Source: Pseudomonadota bacterium (GTDB taxonomy: Bacteria > Pseudomonadota > Alphaproteobacteria > Caulobacterales > Aquidulcibacteraceae). From it: 64,000 bases of DNA. The stretch lies in contig JAIUOD010000002.1 of NCBI GenBank assembly GCA_020161405.1, positions 248,001 through 312,000 of the forward strand. Reading direction: 5' to 3'. The position numbers were made by a program, and so were the translations under genes. Below the pieces are notes generated by a model. The model was not told the DNA's origin, did not search any database, and saw nothing but the letters and a program-made list of their open reading frames with translations. Positions within the stretch are counted from its first letter, which is position 1; every line of letters begins with the position of its first letter. Shown here in pieces: positions 44,642 through 53,893 of the stretch.

Positions 44642-44663
44642 TGAATGGTCAATAAACCATTCA
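44642..44663. promoter_or_regulatory. probable TetR operator
   Basis: TGAATGGT and ACCATTCA, perfect 8-bp inverted arms separated by CAATAA. It lies 49 bp upstream of the TetR gene start and 24 bp upstream of gpsA, a typical place for an autoregulatory TetR site. Confidence 0.6.
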
Positions 44664-44687
44664 GCTATTATAGGGTTGGAAATAGAA

Positions 44688-45707
44688 ATGTCGCAAACAA
44701 ATTCAGGCAATTCACAAAAAACAATCGGCATTTTAGGGGCGGGTGCATGGGGTACTGCGCTTGCACAAGTTGCGGCAATGGCGGGTAATAAAGTTATTTT
44801 ATGGGCTTTAGAGACCGAAGTTGCCAAAGATATTACTGAAAAACATCAAAATAGCGCATTCCTACCCAATATAAATTTATCTAAAAACATAATTGCAACC
44901 AATAAATTGGACGATATTGTCGAAGTTGATGCAATATTGGCGGTAATTCCGGCGCAATTTATGCGCAAAACCCTTGAACAAATTGGCCCAAAATTACGCG
45001 ATAAAATGCCAATTGCCCTTTGTTCAAAAGGAATTGAACAAAAAAGCCTTGAGATAATGACAGAAGTTTTGGCGCAAAGCGTTCCGCAAGCGACACCAAT
45101 TGTTATTTCAGGGCCTTCATTTGCAAAAGATGTTGCAATTGGCTTACCCACTGCGGTCACTTTGGCATGTCCCGATAAAGAAATTGGCGAAAAGATTGTA
45201 AATTTAATCGGCATTTCAACTTTCAGGCCATATTGGGTTGATGACTTAATTGGCGCTGAAATTGGCGGCGCGGTTAAAAATGTTCTTGCAATTGCATGCG
45301 GCATGGCAGAAGGGCGCGGCCTTGGCGAAAGTGCGCGTGCAGCATTAATAACCCGTGGTTTTGCCGAAATGGTGCGCCTTGGGGTGAAAATGGGTGCAAA
45401 GGCACAGACTTTAAATGGTTTATGCGGCCTTGGTGATTTGGTTCTAACTTGTAGTTCCAAAAGTTCACGTAATTTCTCGCTTGGTTTTGCTTTGGGGCAG
45501 GGGCAAACATTTGAAGAAGCGCAAAAAGGCAAAAATTCGGTAGCAGAAGGCGCGGCAACCGCACCAGCATTGGCGCAATTAGCAAAAAAATACGAAGTTG
45601 ATATGCCAATTTGCGCTGCTGTAGCCGCAATTTTAGATGGCAGGCTTGCAGTTAATGAGGCCATAGAAGCGCTATTGAACCGCCCATTCAAACAAGAAGG
45701 CCAATAA
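44688..45707 (+). CDS. gpsA: glycerol-3-phosphate dehydrogenase [NAD(P)+]
   Basis: 339 residues from ATG 44688; an in-frame TTG at 44676 would add four residues. It makes sn-glycerol-3-phosphate from dihydroxyacetone phosphate for membrane lipids. The NAD site is GILGAGAWGTALAQ, followed by IALCSKGIEQ, VISGPSFAKDVA, the catalytic Lys in GGAVKNVLAIACG and GARAALITRG-like sequence (SARAALITRGFAEM). The divergent TetR gene and operator raise the possibility that lipid-precursor supply is regulated here. Confidence 0.96.
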   Translation: MSQTNSGNSQKTIGILGAGAWGTALAQVAAMAGNKVILWALETEVAKDITEKHQNSAFLPNINLSKNIIATNKLDDIVEVDAILAVIPAQFMRKTLEQIGPKLRDKMPIALCSKGIEQKSLEIMTEVLAQSVPQATPIVISGPSFAKDVAIGLPTAVTLACPDKEIGEKIVNLIGISTFRPYWVDDLIGAEIGGAVKNVLAIACGMAEGRGLGESARAALITRGFAEMVRLGVKMGAKAQTLNGLCGLGDLVLTCSSKSSRNFSLGFALGQGQTFEEAQKGKNSVAEGAATAPALAQLAKKYEVDMPICAAVAAILDGRLAVNEAIEALLNRPFKQEGQ

Positions 45708-45857
45708 ATAGGGCATTATTAATTCGAATTATCTAATGTTATCGATTACCGCATGTTTTTTGTGGTAAATATTGCTATGATTGCGGCATATTGTCCAATC
45801 GCTTTATATATTCACTATAGCTTATAGACGCTGCATTAATGTAAAAAGAAGCAAAAC

Positions 45858-47372
45858 ATGACTAATGAAAACCCTGAATTAGATAAAGATAAAGCTGGGT
45901 CAATTCCACAGCAGGCCGCAGACGGCATTGAAAAACATGACGTTACCGCGGTTAATTCGGCTGTTGGGCGTGAACTATACAATAAAAGACAGCAAATTTA
46001 TCCAAAAATCATTCATGGTAAGTTTCGATTTGTAAAATGGCTTGCGCTTGGTGTCTTGCTTGCAATTTATTATATTGCGCCTCTTTTGCGTTGGCCGCGT
46101 GAAGGTTCTGCTTCTGATCAATTCGTTTTGGCTGATTTTGCTGGTCGCCGTTTTTATTTTGGCCCAATCGAAATTTGGCCCCAAGAAGTTTATTATATTA
46201 CTGGCCTTCTAATTCTTGCAGGGGTTGGCCTATTTTTGGCAACTTCTTTATTTGGGCGTATTTGGTGCGGTTATGCTTGCCCACAAACCGTTTGGACAGA
46301 CTTATTCATTTTAGTCGAACGTATTTTCGAAGGTGATAGAAACCAACGTATCCGCCTTGATAAAGCACCTTGGTCTTTTGATAAAGCGTGGCGCAAGATT
46401 GGCAAACATATTGTTTGGATTATAATTTCATTACTTACTGGCGGTTGGTTCGTTATGTATTTTAACGATGCCTATGAAGTTTTGGGCGGTTTTTTAACTG
46501 GTAAAGCGCCAATCGGTTCGTATATTTTCGCAATATCATTGACCGCAACCACTTATTTGCTTGCTGGTACTTCGCGTGAACAAGTTTGCACCTTTATGTG
46601 CCCTTGGCCACGTATTCAGGCGGCAATGCTTGATCATGATGCTTTGTCTGTAACCTATCGCTATGATCGCGGCGAACCGCGTGGCCCGCATAAAAAAGGC
46701 CAAAGTTGGGACGGTCGCGGCGATTGCGTAGATTGTAAACAATGTGTTGCAGTATGTCCTGCGGGTATTGATATTCGTGATGGCCTTCAGATTGAATGTA
46801 TCAATTGCGCATTGTGTATTGATGCATGTGATGAGATTATGGTCAAACTTGGCCGTCCTACTGGTCTTATTGCTTATGATACCGAAGATAATATTGTTCG
46901 CCGTTCAAAAGGTGAAAAACCATTCTTTAGATTCATACGTGGTCGCACAATATTCTATGGTGGCATATTTATAATTGTAAGTGCAATTATGGCTTTTGGG
47001 CTTTTAAACCGCAAAACAATGGATGTGAATGTTATACGTGACCGTGCGCCATTATATGTAACATTGGATGATGGCAAAGTTCGTAATGCTTACACAATTA
47101 AAATCCTTAATATGGCTGGTACAAAGCGAACTGTTGAAGTTGGTATTGAAGGCATAACTAATGGTGTTCTTTCATCTGATGATAGCAAAGTTGTAAATAA
47201 TAAACTTATTGTTGAAACCCAACCAAATAAAGTTTCGCAAGACCGTTTATTTGTTGTTGCTGACCCTGCCGAGCAAAAAGCACCATCTGTCAAAGTTCGT
47301 GTCATTGTGTTAGATAAAGAAAAGAACCAAACTGCTGTACAAAAATCAGTATATATTAGCGGCAAACAATAG
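45858..47372 (+). CDS. ccoG: cytochrome c oxidase accessory protein CcoG (FixG)
   Basis: 504 residues. Five or so membrane segments (WLALGVLLAIYYIAPLL, VYYITGLLILAGVGLFLAT, IVWIIISLLTGGWFVMYF, IFAISLTATTYLLAG) surround a cytoplasmic ferredoxin domain with CVDCKQCVAVCP and CINCALCIDACD, two [4Fe-4S] sites. The C-terminal immunoglobulin-like domain faces the periplasm. CcoG reduces copper for cbb3-type oxidase assembly. First gene of ccoG-fixH-ccoI-ccoS. Confidence 0.96.
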   Translation: MTNENPELDKDKAGSIPQQAADGIEKHDVTAVNSAVGRELYNKRQQIYPKIIHGKFRFVKWLALGVLLAIYYIAPLLRWPREGSASDQFVLADFAGRRFYFGPIEIWPQEVYYITGLLILAGVGLFLATSLFGRIWCGYACPQTVWTDLFILVERIFEGDRNQRIRLDKAPWSFDKAWRKIGKHIVWIIISLLTGGWFVMYFNDAYEVLGGFLTGKAPIGSYIFAISLTATTYLLAGTSREQVCTFMCPWPRIQAAMLDHDALSVTYRYDRGEPRGPHKKGQSWDGRGDCVDCKQCVAVCPAGIDIRDGLQIECINCALCIDACDEIMVKLGRPTGLIAYDTEDNIVRRSKGEKPFFRFIRGRTIFYGGIFIIVSAIMAFGLLNRKTMDVNVIRDRAPLYVTLDDGKVRNAYTIKILNMAGTKRTVEVGIEGITNGVLSSDDSKVVNNKLIVETQPNKVSQDRLFVVADPAEQKAPSVKVRVIVLDKEKNQTAVQKSVYISGKQ

Positions 47373-47380
47373 GTAAAATT

Positions 47381-47869
47381 ATGTCAAATGGTGAAGCGAA
47401 ACTTACTGGTTTTCATGTTTTAATGATTTTATTAGCTATGTTTGGCGTTGTTTTTGCCGTGAATGGTTATTTCATATATATGGCAAATAAGACCAATAGC
47501 GGTGAAATTGGACACGCATATCTTGAAGGTTTGAAATTTAATGAAAAGCTTGAGGCACGTGCGAAACAATCTGAATTAGGTTGGTCAATGGAATTAGGTT
47601 TTCAACGCGGCGCAGGTGGCGATGCATTATTCATCGCGGATGTAAAAGATCGTGATGGAAAACCTGTAACTGGCGCTATTATGAATGGCAAAATTGGGCG
47701 TTTAGTTGAATCCAAAGATGATAAAAATCTTGATTTTAAAGAAATAGAGCCTGGTAAATATTCCGCGCATCTTTCAAATTTAGAATCTGGAAAATGGAGT
47801 TTTACGGCAAGCGCAGTCAAAGATAATTTGCCAAAATTTGAGACGGAGACAAGGCTATCAATACGTTAA
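47381..47869 (+). CDS. fixH: FixH family protein
   Basis: 162 residues. One N-terminal membrane anchor (FHVLMILLAMFGVVFAVNGYFIYM) is followed by a periplasmic domain with GWSMELGFQRGAG and PGKYSAHL, the FixH (CcoH-like) pattern. It supports cbb3 oxidase maturation. Eight nt separate it from ccoG. Confidence 0.92.
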   Translation: MSNGEAKLTGFHVLMILLAMFGVVFAVNGYFIYMANKTNSGEIGHAYLEGLKFNEKLEARAKQSELGWSMELGFQRGAGGDALFIADVKDRDGKPVTGAIMNGKIGRLVESKDDKNLDFKEIEPGKYSAHLSNLESGKWSFTASAVKDNLPKFETETRLSIR

Positions 47870-47871
47870 AT

Positions 47872-50085
47872 TTGGATGATAGGGGTTGCCCTTCTGGCCT
47901 TGAAATTGCCGAGCCGATTTCAAACGCAGCTGATCCGCGCGCCTTTGTTAAAACCCAAGCTGATGGTGGATATTCCTTAGAGCTTTTGGTTCGTGGTGCA
48001 AAATGCGCGGGTTGCCTTGGCCGTATTGAGGGTGCGGTTAGGTCGATTGAAGGTATTGAAGTTTCAAGATTAAATCTTTCAAATGGTCGCTTTACCGCCG
48101 AATGGCACAAAAAAGACCTTGAACCAAGGCAAATAGTTCAAAATATTGTTGACCTTGGTTATGGCGCAATGCCATTCCAATCACAGACTGCTGATGCGCA
48201 AAAAGATAAGGATGCACGCGAATTATTACTCGCCATGACTGTTGCTGGTGTTGCAAGCATGTTTGTAATGATGTTTTCCGAACCAATTTGGATTGCCAAT
48301 AAATATGGCGAAATGGGAACTGGAACGCGTACATTATTTCACTGGCTTTCGGCATTAATCGCATTACCTGCTGGTGCTTATTCGGGGCGTCCATTCTTTA
48401 AAAGCGCGTGGGCGGCACTTTCAAAGGGGCATGCCAATATGGATGTGCCAATATCTTTGGCAATCATCCTTACGGCATTTTTAAGCCTTTATGCTACAGC
48501 AAATAGGGGGCAGCACGCGTTTTTTGACGCGATTGTAATGCTTGAATTTTTCTTGCTTATTGGGCGCTATCTTGACCATAAATTACGCCAACGTTCACGC
48601 ATCGCTGCACAAGAATTATTGGCATTACAAGCGGTAACGGCGCAACGTCTTAATGCGGATGGAACAACAACCTCTGTTGCCGTTGGCAATATTGAAACTG
48701 GCGACACACTTATAATTTTACCCGGCGATAGATTCCCTGTTGATGGCATTGTATTAGATGGCACAACACAGGGCGATTTTTCAATGATAACTGGCGAAAC
48801 GGCGCCGGTTTTAATTGGCGAAGGTTTTGAAGTTCGTGCTGGTGTTTTAAATATTTCGGGCCGCGTTACTTATAAAGCTACAAAACGCTCCGATGATAGT
48901 TTTCTTTCTGAAATTGCGCGCCTTATTGAGGCGGGTGAACAATCAAAAAGCAAATATGTTCGCCTTGCTGATAAAGCGGCAAGTGCCTATGTGCCTGTTG
49001 TTCATGGTGCGGCGCTTATAACTTTTGTTGGTTGGCTATTGGTTGGCGCAGGTTTTGAAAAAGCGATTTGGAATGCGTGTTCGGTTTTGATTATTACATG
49101 CCCATGCGCGCTTGGCTTGGCGGTTCCTGCGGTTCAGGTTGTTGCATCGGGGCGTTTGTTCAAATCGGGTATTTTGGTCAAAGCAGGCGATGCACTAGAG
49201 CGTTTGGCAAATGTTACCAATGTGGTTTTTGATAAAACTGGCGTTTTGACTTTGGGGCAGCCGCATCTTGTAAATCAAAGTGAAATTTCGCCGAGTGATT
49301 TGGCAAATGCCGCGCTTCTAGCCCGTGCATCACGCCATCCGCTTGCGCGTGCGATTGCCCGCCTTGCTGGCCCTGGGAAAAGCGTAAAATCAGCAAATGA
49401 AGTTCCAGGCTTTGGCATAGAGGGTGAGATTGAAGGCAAAAAGGCACGTATGGGCCGTGCCGAATGGGTTGGCGCAAAAATCGACGAACAATCTGAAACC
49501 GAACTTTGGTTCAAATTGGGTGATGAAAATCCAATCTGTTTTAAGTTTGAAGATACATTACGCAAAGATACGCCAAAAACTATAAAAGCCCTAAAAGATA
49601 TGGGCTTTGAAGTTGAAATTCTTTCAGGTGATAGAAAGGCTGCGGTTGAAAAAGCCGCCATTGAAGCTGGAATTGAAAATTATCGTGCCGAATTATCACC
49701 ATTTGATAAAGCCGCAAGGCTTGATGAATTAAAAGCCCAAGGCAAAAATGCCCTTATGGTTGGTGATGGCCTTAATGATGCACCAAGCCTTGCCAAAGCC
49801 TATGTTTCGATTGCCCCTGCGGCGGCGGCGGATGCGTCGCAATCGGCATCAGACCTTGTATTCCAAGGTGATGAATTGGGTGCGGTTTTGGAGGCAATAA
49901 AAGTTGGTAAACTTGCCAAAGCGCGGGTTCTTGAGAATTTCTATTTCTCTGCGGCATATAATTTAATTACGGTTCCAATTGCTATTTTGGGGCATATAAC
50001 GCCGCAATTTGCCGCAATTGCAATGTCCACGTCTTCTATTATAGTGTCGCTTAACGCGCTTAGATTATATAAAGCAAAGAAATAA
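47872..50085 (+). CDS. ccoI: copper-exporting P-type ATPase for cbb3 oxidase (CcoI/FixI)
   Basis: 737 residues. An N-terminal heavy-metal domain carries CAGC (Cys45, Cys48), then eight membrane helices with the metal-translocating CPC in ITCPCALGLAVP, the phosphorylation site DKTGVLTLG, GDGLNDAP, and the A-domain TGET. It delivers copper to the oxidase. The start is a TTG at 47872, two nt after the fixH stop; an in-frame TGA at 47839 leaves little room for another start, and a weak AAGG at 47851 is the only ribosome site seen. Confidence 0.94.
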   Translation: MDDRGCPSGLEIAEPISNAADPRAFVKTQADGGYSLELLVRGAKCAGCLGRIEGAVRSIEGIEVSRLNLSNGRFTAEWHKKDLEPRQIVQNIVDLGYGAMPFQSQTADAQKDKDARELLLAMTVAGVASMFVMMFSEPIWIANKYGEMGTGTRTLFHWLSALIALPAGAYSGRPFFKSAWAALSKGHANMDVPISLAIILTAFLSLYATANRGQHAFFDAIVMLEFFLLIGRYLDHKLRQRSRIAAQELLALQAVTAQRLNADGTTTSVAVGNIETGDTLIILPGDRFPVDGIVLDGTTQGDFSMITGETAPVLIGEGFEVRAGVLNISGRVTYKATKRSDDSFLSEIARLIEAGEQSKSKYVRLADKAASAYVPVVHGAALITFVGWLLVGAGFEKAIWNACSVLIITCPCALGLAVPAVQVVASGRLFKSGILVKAGDALERLANVTNVVFDKTGVLTLGQPHLVNQSEISPSDLANAALLARASRHPLARAIARLAGPGKSVKSANEVPGFGIEGEIEGKKARMGRAEWVGAKIDEQSETELWFKLGDENPICFKFEDTLRKDTPKTIKALKDMGFEVEILSGDRKAAVEKAAIEAGIENYRAELSPFDKAARLDELKAQGKNALMVGDGLNDAPSLAKAYVSIAPAAAADASQSASDLVFQGDELGAVLEAIKVGKLAKARVLENFYFSAAYNLITVPIAILGHITPQFAAIAMSTSSIIVSLNALRLYKAKK

Positions 50086-50094
50086 GGACGCAAA

Positions 50095-50250
50095 ATGGAA
50101 TCTATAATTTACCTTATCCCGATTGCATTTTTTGTTGCAGCAATCGGCCTTGGCGCCTTTATTTGGACGGTTAAAAGCAAACAATATGAAGACCCAAAGG
50201 GCGCGGCAAATCGCATTCTTATCGAAGATGACGACAAACCACTTTTGTAA
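50095..50250 (+). CDS. ccoS: cbb3-type oxidase assembly protein CcoS
   Basis: A 51-residue gene with one membrane helix (SIIYLIPIAFFVAAIGLGAF) and the typical CcoS continuation: W-x-V-K-S-K-Q-Y-E-D-P-K-G-A-A-N-R-I-L-x-E-D-D. It begins 9 nt after ccoI, with AAGGA upstream, and directly abuts the stop codon of the convergent DUF2189 gene. CcoS is needed to insert heme and copper into the cbb3 oxidase. Confidence 0.93.
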   Translation: MESIIYLIPIAFFVAAIGLGAFIWTVKSKQYEDPKGAANRILIEDDDKPLL

Positions 50251-51012
50251 TTAGTCGATTAATTGGCGGTATGCACACCATGTTGCATGTCCCAACCATG
50301 GGAATACAATTACAAAAGGCACGAAAAAGAAAATACTTGAAATTATAACAAGTGTTGCAATTATAAATGCCCAAACTAACATCGGTAGTGGGTTTATAAT
50401 TAATGCCTTAACTGACAATGCCATTGCAGTAAGTGCATCAATATCCCTATCAAATGCCATTGGCAAAGAAATTGCACTTATTCCAAAGCAAATAAGCCCT
50501 AAAAATATTGCAAGGCTGCCACCTAAAAATAAAACCAACAGACCGCTTGGGGTGGTGAAAATAAAGTTTAAGAATTGCGCTTCATCTACATTACGCCCAA
50601 GGCCAACTGCCATTGACCATATAAGATGCGTGAAAATTGCCCATGTTATAATGATAAAGAACAAACAAAACCCAATATAACCCAATTGTGATTTTGAATA
50701 AGGCTGCATCACAATTTTTGGAAAACCACTAACATTGCCTTCTGTTTCGGTTATTCGTGCTAAATTGTAAATTGAGGTTGCCAATAATGGCGCAATAAAA
50801 ACAAAGCCACCAACCGCCGCCGGTATCAAAGTTCCAAAATTAATAAGCCTTAAAAAGCCAACAATTGCCCATGATACAAAAACAATCGCAAAGCCAATTG
50901 CAAAACTTGGTATAAAGCTTGTGCGAAAAGTTTTGAAACCCTTGAGCATCCAGTGCCAATGAGCGTCAGATTTAAGTTTATTTACAATAATTTTCTTCTT
51001 AGGTTGATCCAT
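50251..51012 (-). CDS. DUF2189 integral membrane protein
   Basis: 253 residues with about six membrane helices. It shares the family marks with the next gene upstream: an N-terminal DAHWHWMLKGFKTFR segment, LLATSIYNLAR, the DRDIDALTAMALSVKALIINPLPM loop and the terminal FPWLGHATWCAYRQLID. DUF2189 proteins are predicted membrane proteins often encoded near cytochrome oxidase genes; function is unproven. It is a paralogue of the 51156-51938 gene, 143 bp apart and in the same direction. Confidence 0.88.
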   Translation of the reverse strand: MDQPKKKIIVNKLKSDAHWHWMLKGFKTFRTSFIPSFAIGFAIVFVSWAIVGFLRLINFGTLIPAAVGGFVFIAPLLATSIYNLARITETEGNVSGFPKIVMQPYSKSQLGYIGFCLFFIIITWAIFTHLIWSMAVGLGRNVDEAQFLNFIFTTPSGLLVLFLGGSLAIFLGLICFGISAISLPMAFDRDIDALTAMALSVKALIINPLPMLVWAFIIATLVIISSIFFFVPFVIVFPWLGHATWCAYRQLID

Positions 51013-51067
51013 ATTTTTTCCGCTTAATTAATAAAGCGGCATTCGGGGAAGAAGCTATTTATAGATG

Positions 51068-51097
51068 TTTCCCAAAAAGTGGGAACCGGTTTTGGGA
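51068..51097. repeat. palindromic motif of the type common in Rhizobiales intergenic DNA
   Basis: Overlapping inverted repeats: TTCCCA-AAAAG-TGGGAA, and outer TCCCAAAA pairing with TTTTGGGA around the centre GTGGGAACCGG. This arrangement (TTCCC-x-AAAAGTGGGAACCGG-TTTT-x-GGGA) is a familiar intergenic palindrome in Rhizobiales genomes as I recall them. A single copy was noticed here, between the two DUF2189 genes. Confidence 0.55.
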
Positions 51098-51120
51098 TAA
51101 GAAAATCTACAATCAAAGAA

Positions 51121-51160
51121 ACTAGTGCCCTTTTCGTTTCAATCGAAAGCGGGCGCTAGT
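51121..51160 (-). terminator. hairpin overlapping the stop of the upstream DUF2189 gene
   Basis: ACTAGTGCCC (51121-51130) and GGGCGCTAGT (51151-51160) pair with one wobble, with an inner TTTCG/CGAAA stem. The right arm includes the stop codon (51156-51158) of the gene it trails. It may end transcription or protect the 3' end. Confidence 0.55.
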
Positions 51161-51938
51161 CAACCAAGTCACGATAGGCGCACCATGTTACATGCCCAAG
51201 CCAAGGGAAAATAACAATCATAGGCAAGAAAAAGAAAAATGCCGAAAATGCAACCGAAACAGAAATAACAAAGGCCCATGATAACATTGCCGTTGGATTT
51301 CGCATTACAGCTTCAACAGATGCAGCCATTGCGGTTAATGCATCGACATCACGATCAAAGGCAAGTGGAATTGAAATAGCGGCAATTGAAAAACCAAATA
51401 AAGCCAGAACACTTCCAACTGCTGTACCCAAAACACCCATAATTAGGCCGCGAATATCATTAAGTGCAAAACTAATAAAGTCTAGCAAATTCAAAGGTGC
51501 AGTTCCACCAATTGTAAGTGCATAAATCAAAAGTGCCATCAATGCCCATGTCAAAACTAAAATAAGCAAGGTAAAGCCAATAAATCCAACTTGTGATGGT
51601 GAATTTGGACGCATATTAACCGTTCTAAGGCGCTTAACTTTGCCATCTTCTTCTAATTTGCGTGAAATACCATAAATTAAAGTCGCAATAACAGGGCCAG
51701 TTAGTGCAAAGGCAGCATAAGCAGCAGGAATAAAGGCACTAAGCCCCATATTCCATAATATCGCCAAAATAGCCAGCGAAACACCAACCACAATAGCGCC
51801 AATTTTTAAACTCGGTTTTTGGGTAAGGCGGAATGCTTCCCAGCCTTCTTTCATCCATTTCCAATGCGCATCGCGTTTAACACGGTTGATAAGGTAACCG
51901 TTAACACGAAATTGATTATTCTCCATAGCCAATTTCAT
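51156..51938 (-). CDS. DUF2189 integral membrane protein
   Basis: 260 residues, about six membrane helices. It is clearly homologous to its neighbour over the whole length: DAHWKWMKEGWEAFR near the start, PVIATLIYGIS, DRDVDALTAMAASVEAVMRNPTAM, and FPWLGHVTWCAYRDLVD at the end. GAGG 7-8 nt before the ATG at 51938 supports the start; a second Met four residues on is an alternative. The duplication looks old, as identity is moderate. Confidence 0.88.
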   Translation of the reverse strand: MKLAMENNQFRVNGYLINRVKRDAHWKWMKEGWEAFRLTQKPSLKIGAIVVGVSLAILAILWNMGLSAFIPAAYAAFALTGPVIATLIYGISRKLEEDGKVKRLRTVNMRPNSPSQVGFIGFTLLILVLTWALMALLIYALTIGGTAPLNLLDFISFALNDIRGLIMGVLGTAVGSVLALFGFSIAAISIPLAFDRDVDALTAMAASVEAVMRNPTAMLSWAFVISVSVAFSAFFFFLPMIVIFPWLGHVTWCAYRDLVD

Positions 51939-52130
51939 TTCATCCTCGCTTGAATAATTTTATTTTTTAGCATTGGCTCATTAGTTGCGCTGCGTTGTCA
52001 AGCGATTTTTTTCGTAAAGACAAAGAAATTGCTTCAAACGCGAATATTTTACCATTTTTCAACCAAAAGATGTGAAAAATTTTATTAATTCTTAATAGGC
52101 ATCGGTAAATATATGCCCATGGAGAATTAA

Positions 52131-53285
52131 ATGTGGTCTGCGACTTTTGAAACGCTAAACAATGAAATCTCAATTCCGGGCGCAAAAAACGCAAGTTCTC
52201 TACCTGACTTGATTGTTTTATTTTGTGATACAGATTTGCTTTCAAGTTCAACTATACCTCAAAAATTACAACTTGCCTTTCCGAAGGCAAAGGTCGTTGG
52301 ATGTTCAACTGGTACAAGTGTTGTTAATTCTCACCTAAGCGATAATGCAATAAGTGGGATTGCAATAGGTTTTGATAGTTCACGCGTTGAAATTGCAAGC
52401 TGTGAAATAAATTCTGCAAAAGATAGTTTTAAAGTCGGAACCCAATTAGGCGGCGAATTGCGGGGGCAAGACTTAGTTTGCGTATTTGTTTTATCCGCAG
52501 GGCTTAATGTAAACGGCTCTGATATTGTAAATGGTATATTATCAGTAGTTGGTTCTAAAATAAGTGTATTTGGTGGTCTTGCTGGTGATGGTGCAAGATT
52601 TGAAAAAACTATTGTTATTGAAAACGGGCAAACCGTTGAAAATCGCGTGATTGCAATTGGCTTGTATGGGAAAAAACTTGCTGTATCGCATGGATCAGAA
52701 GGTGGCTTGCTTGATTGTGGTTACGAATGGGAAATCACAAAATCTGATGGCAATGTCATGATGGAACTTGATGGTAAAAATGCTTATGAAACCTATTGCG
52801 AAAAACTGGGTGACAAAGCCAAAGATTTACCAAGTTCTGGCCTTTTATATCCATTGAAAATTTGGCATCCAGATTATGAGCAACATGATGTTGTAAGAAC
52901 ACTTTTGTCGGTTGATAAGGAAAAAGGGACGCTAACATTCGCTGGCGATGTAACAAAAAATTGGCGCGCCGCTTTAATGTTTGGCAATAAGCAAGATTTA
53001 ATATTAGGTGCACAATCAGCAACAATTAAATCAATCGAAAACTTCAAAATTGCAAATCCAGGTGTAATGCCGAATGTATGTTTTATGGTTTCTTGTGTCG
53101 GCCGACGCCTTCTTTTGGGTGATGATACTAAAACCGAAGTTGATACAGTTTTAAGATTATTGCCAAAAGGAATTGGTTTATTGGGTTTTTATTCTTATGG
53201 TGAAATTGCGCCGCATAAATTGACCAAATTATGCAGCCTTCATAATCAAACACTTACACTGACCTTAATTGGCGAAGCAAAATAA
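52131..53285 (+). CDS. FIST domain protein
   Basis: 384 residues forming a FIST_N and FIST_C pair: PDLIVLFCDTDLL, KAKVVGCSTGTSV, the GLAGDGARFEKT segment, SHGSEGG, and the FIST_C end with CVGRRLLLGDDT and GFYSYGEIAPHK. FIST is a ligand-sensing domain, possibly for amino acids, usually found with kinases, cyclases or receptors; here it stands alone and could act as a soluble sensor that binds a partner. GGAG 6 nt before ATG 52131. Its stop shares a base with the next start (TAATG). Confidence 0.9.
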   Translation: MWSATFETLNNEISIPGAKNASSLPDLIVLFCDTDLLSSSTIPQKLQLAFPKAKVVGCSTGTSVVNSHLSDNAISGIAIGFDSSRVEIASCEINSAKDSFKVGTQLGGELRGQDLVCVFVLSAGLNVNGSDIVNGILSVVGSKISVFGGLAGDGARFEKTIVIENGQTVENRVIAIGLYGKKLAVSHGSEGGLLDCGYEWEITKSDGNVMMELDGKNAYETYCEKLGDKAKDLPSSGLLYPLKIWHPDYEQHDVVRTLLSVDKEKGTLTFAGDVTKNWRAALMFGNKQDLILGAQSATIKSIENFKIANPGVMPNVCFMVSCVGRRLLLGDDTKTEVDTVLRLLPKGIGLLGFYSYGEIAPHKLTKLCSLHNQTLTLTLIGEAK

Positions 53286-53824
53286 TGTGGGAATTATATA
53301 TTACACGTATTCAAGACCAAGAATATAATGGCCGAGCGCGAACATTGTCGCGATATAAATTACTAATCAATGGACAAATCACAAATATAAAAGGTTATAT
53401 GTGCGAACCCTGTGGGCCAAGTTCTAATGAAACAAAGGGAAATAGAATTGGCGTTGGCACTTATGGCGTTTCAACACAATTTGGAAAATATGTATCAATT
53501 GATTATAGCGAAACGCCTATCGCACAATCAGGAAAAATGCCAAGTTTTAGGCTTTTGGACACAGGCAATAGAAGCGATATTTTGGTTCATAATGCGCATA
53601 CAAAAATAGAGGATGGGATTTCTGATTTATGGCTTTCTTCAATAGGTTGCTTTAATCCAACCGAAAGAATTAAGCCAAATCAAGAAATGGATTTTAATGA
53701 TACTTGGCGAAAAACAATTCAATTAATCGAAAGTCTGAAGTCTTTTGCACCAATTGTTTTTCAGGGTGAAAAGTTAAATCAGATTATACCAAATGCATTT
53801 GCGATTGTGGATGATGATTTATAA
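53285..53824 (+). CDS. DUF5675-like protein
   Basis: 179 residues, no signal peptide or membrane helix. Weak resemblance to DUF5675: a short L-Y-I-T-R start, R-T-L-S-R-Y-K-L-L-I-N-G, the isolated CEPCGP motif, IGVGTYGVSTQFG and the segment DILVHNAHTKIEDGISDLWLSSIGCF, which mirrors the I-H-x-G-N-x-x-x-D-x-x-G-C-I pattern of that family. Coupled to the FIST gene. The role is unknown; it may be the effector of the FIST sensor. Confidence 0.5.
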   Translation: MWELYITRIQDQEYNGRARTLSRYKLLINGQITNIKGYMCEPCGPSSNETKGNRIGVGTYGVSTQFGKYVSIDYSETPIAQSGKMPSFRLLDTGNRSDILVHNAHTKIEDGISDLWLSSIGCFNPTERIKPNQEMDFNDTWRKTIQLIESLKSFAPIVFQGEKLNQIIPNAFAIVDDDL

Positions 53825-53893
53825 TTTTGGGTCAGTTTATTTGTAAAACAAATCATGTCATTTATTTTTTAAAGTGATAGAATTGGGAATTTC

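Noticed and set aside
45708-45857. FNR/FixK box upstream of ccoG
   Set aside because: No TTGAT-N4-ATCAA was found; only weak partial repeats are present.
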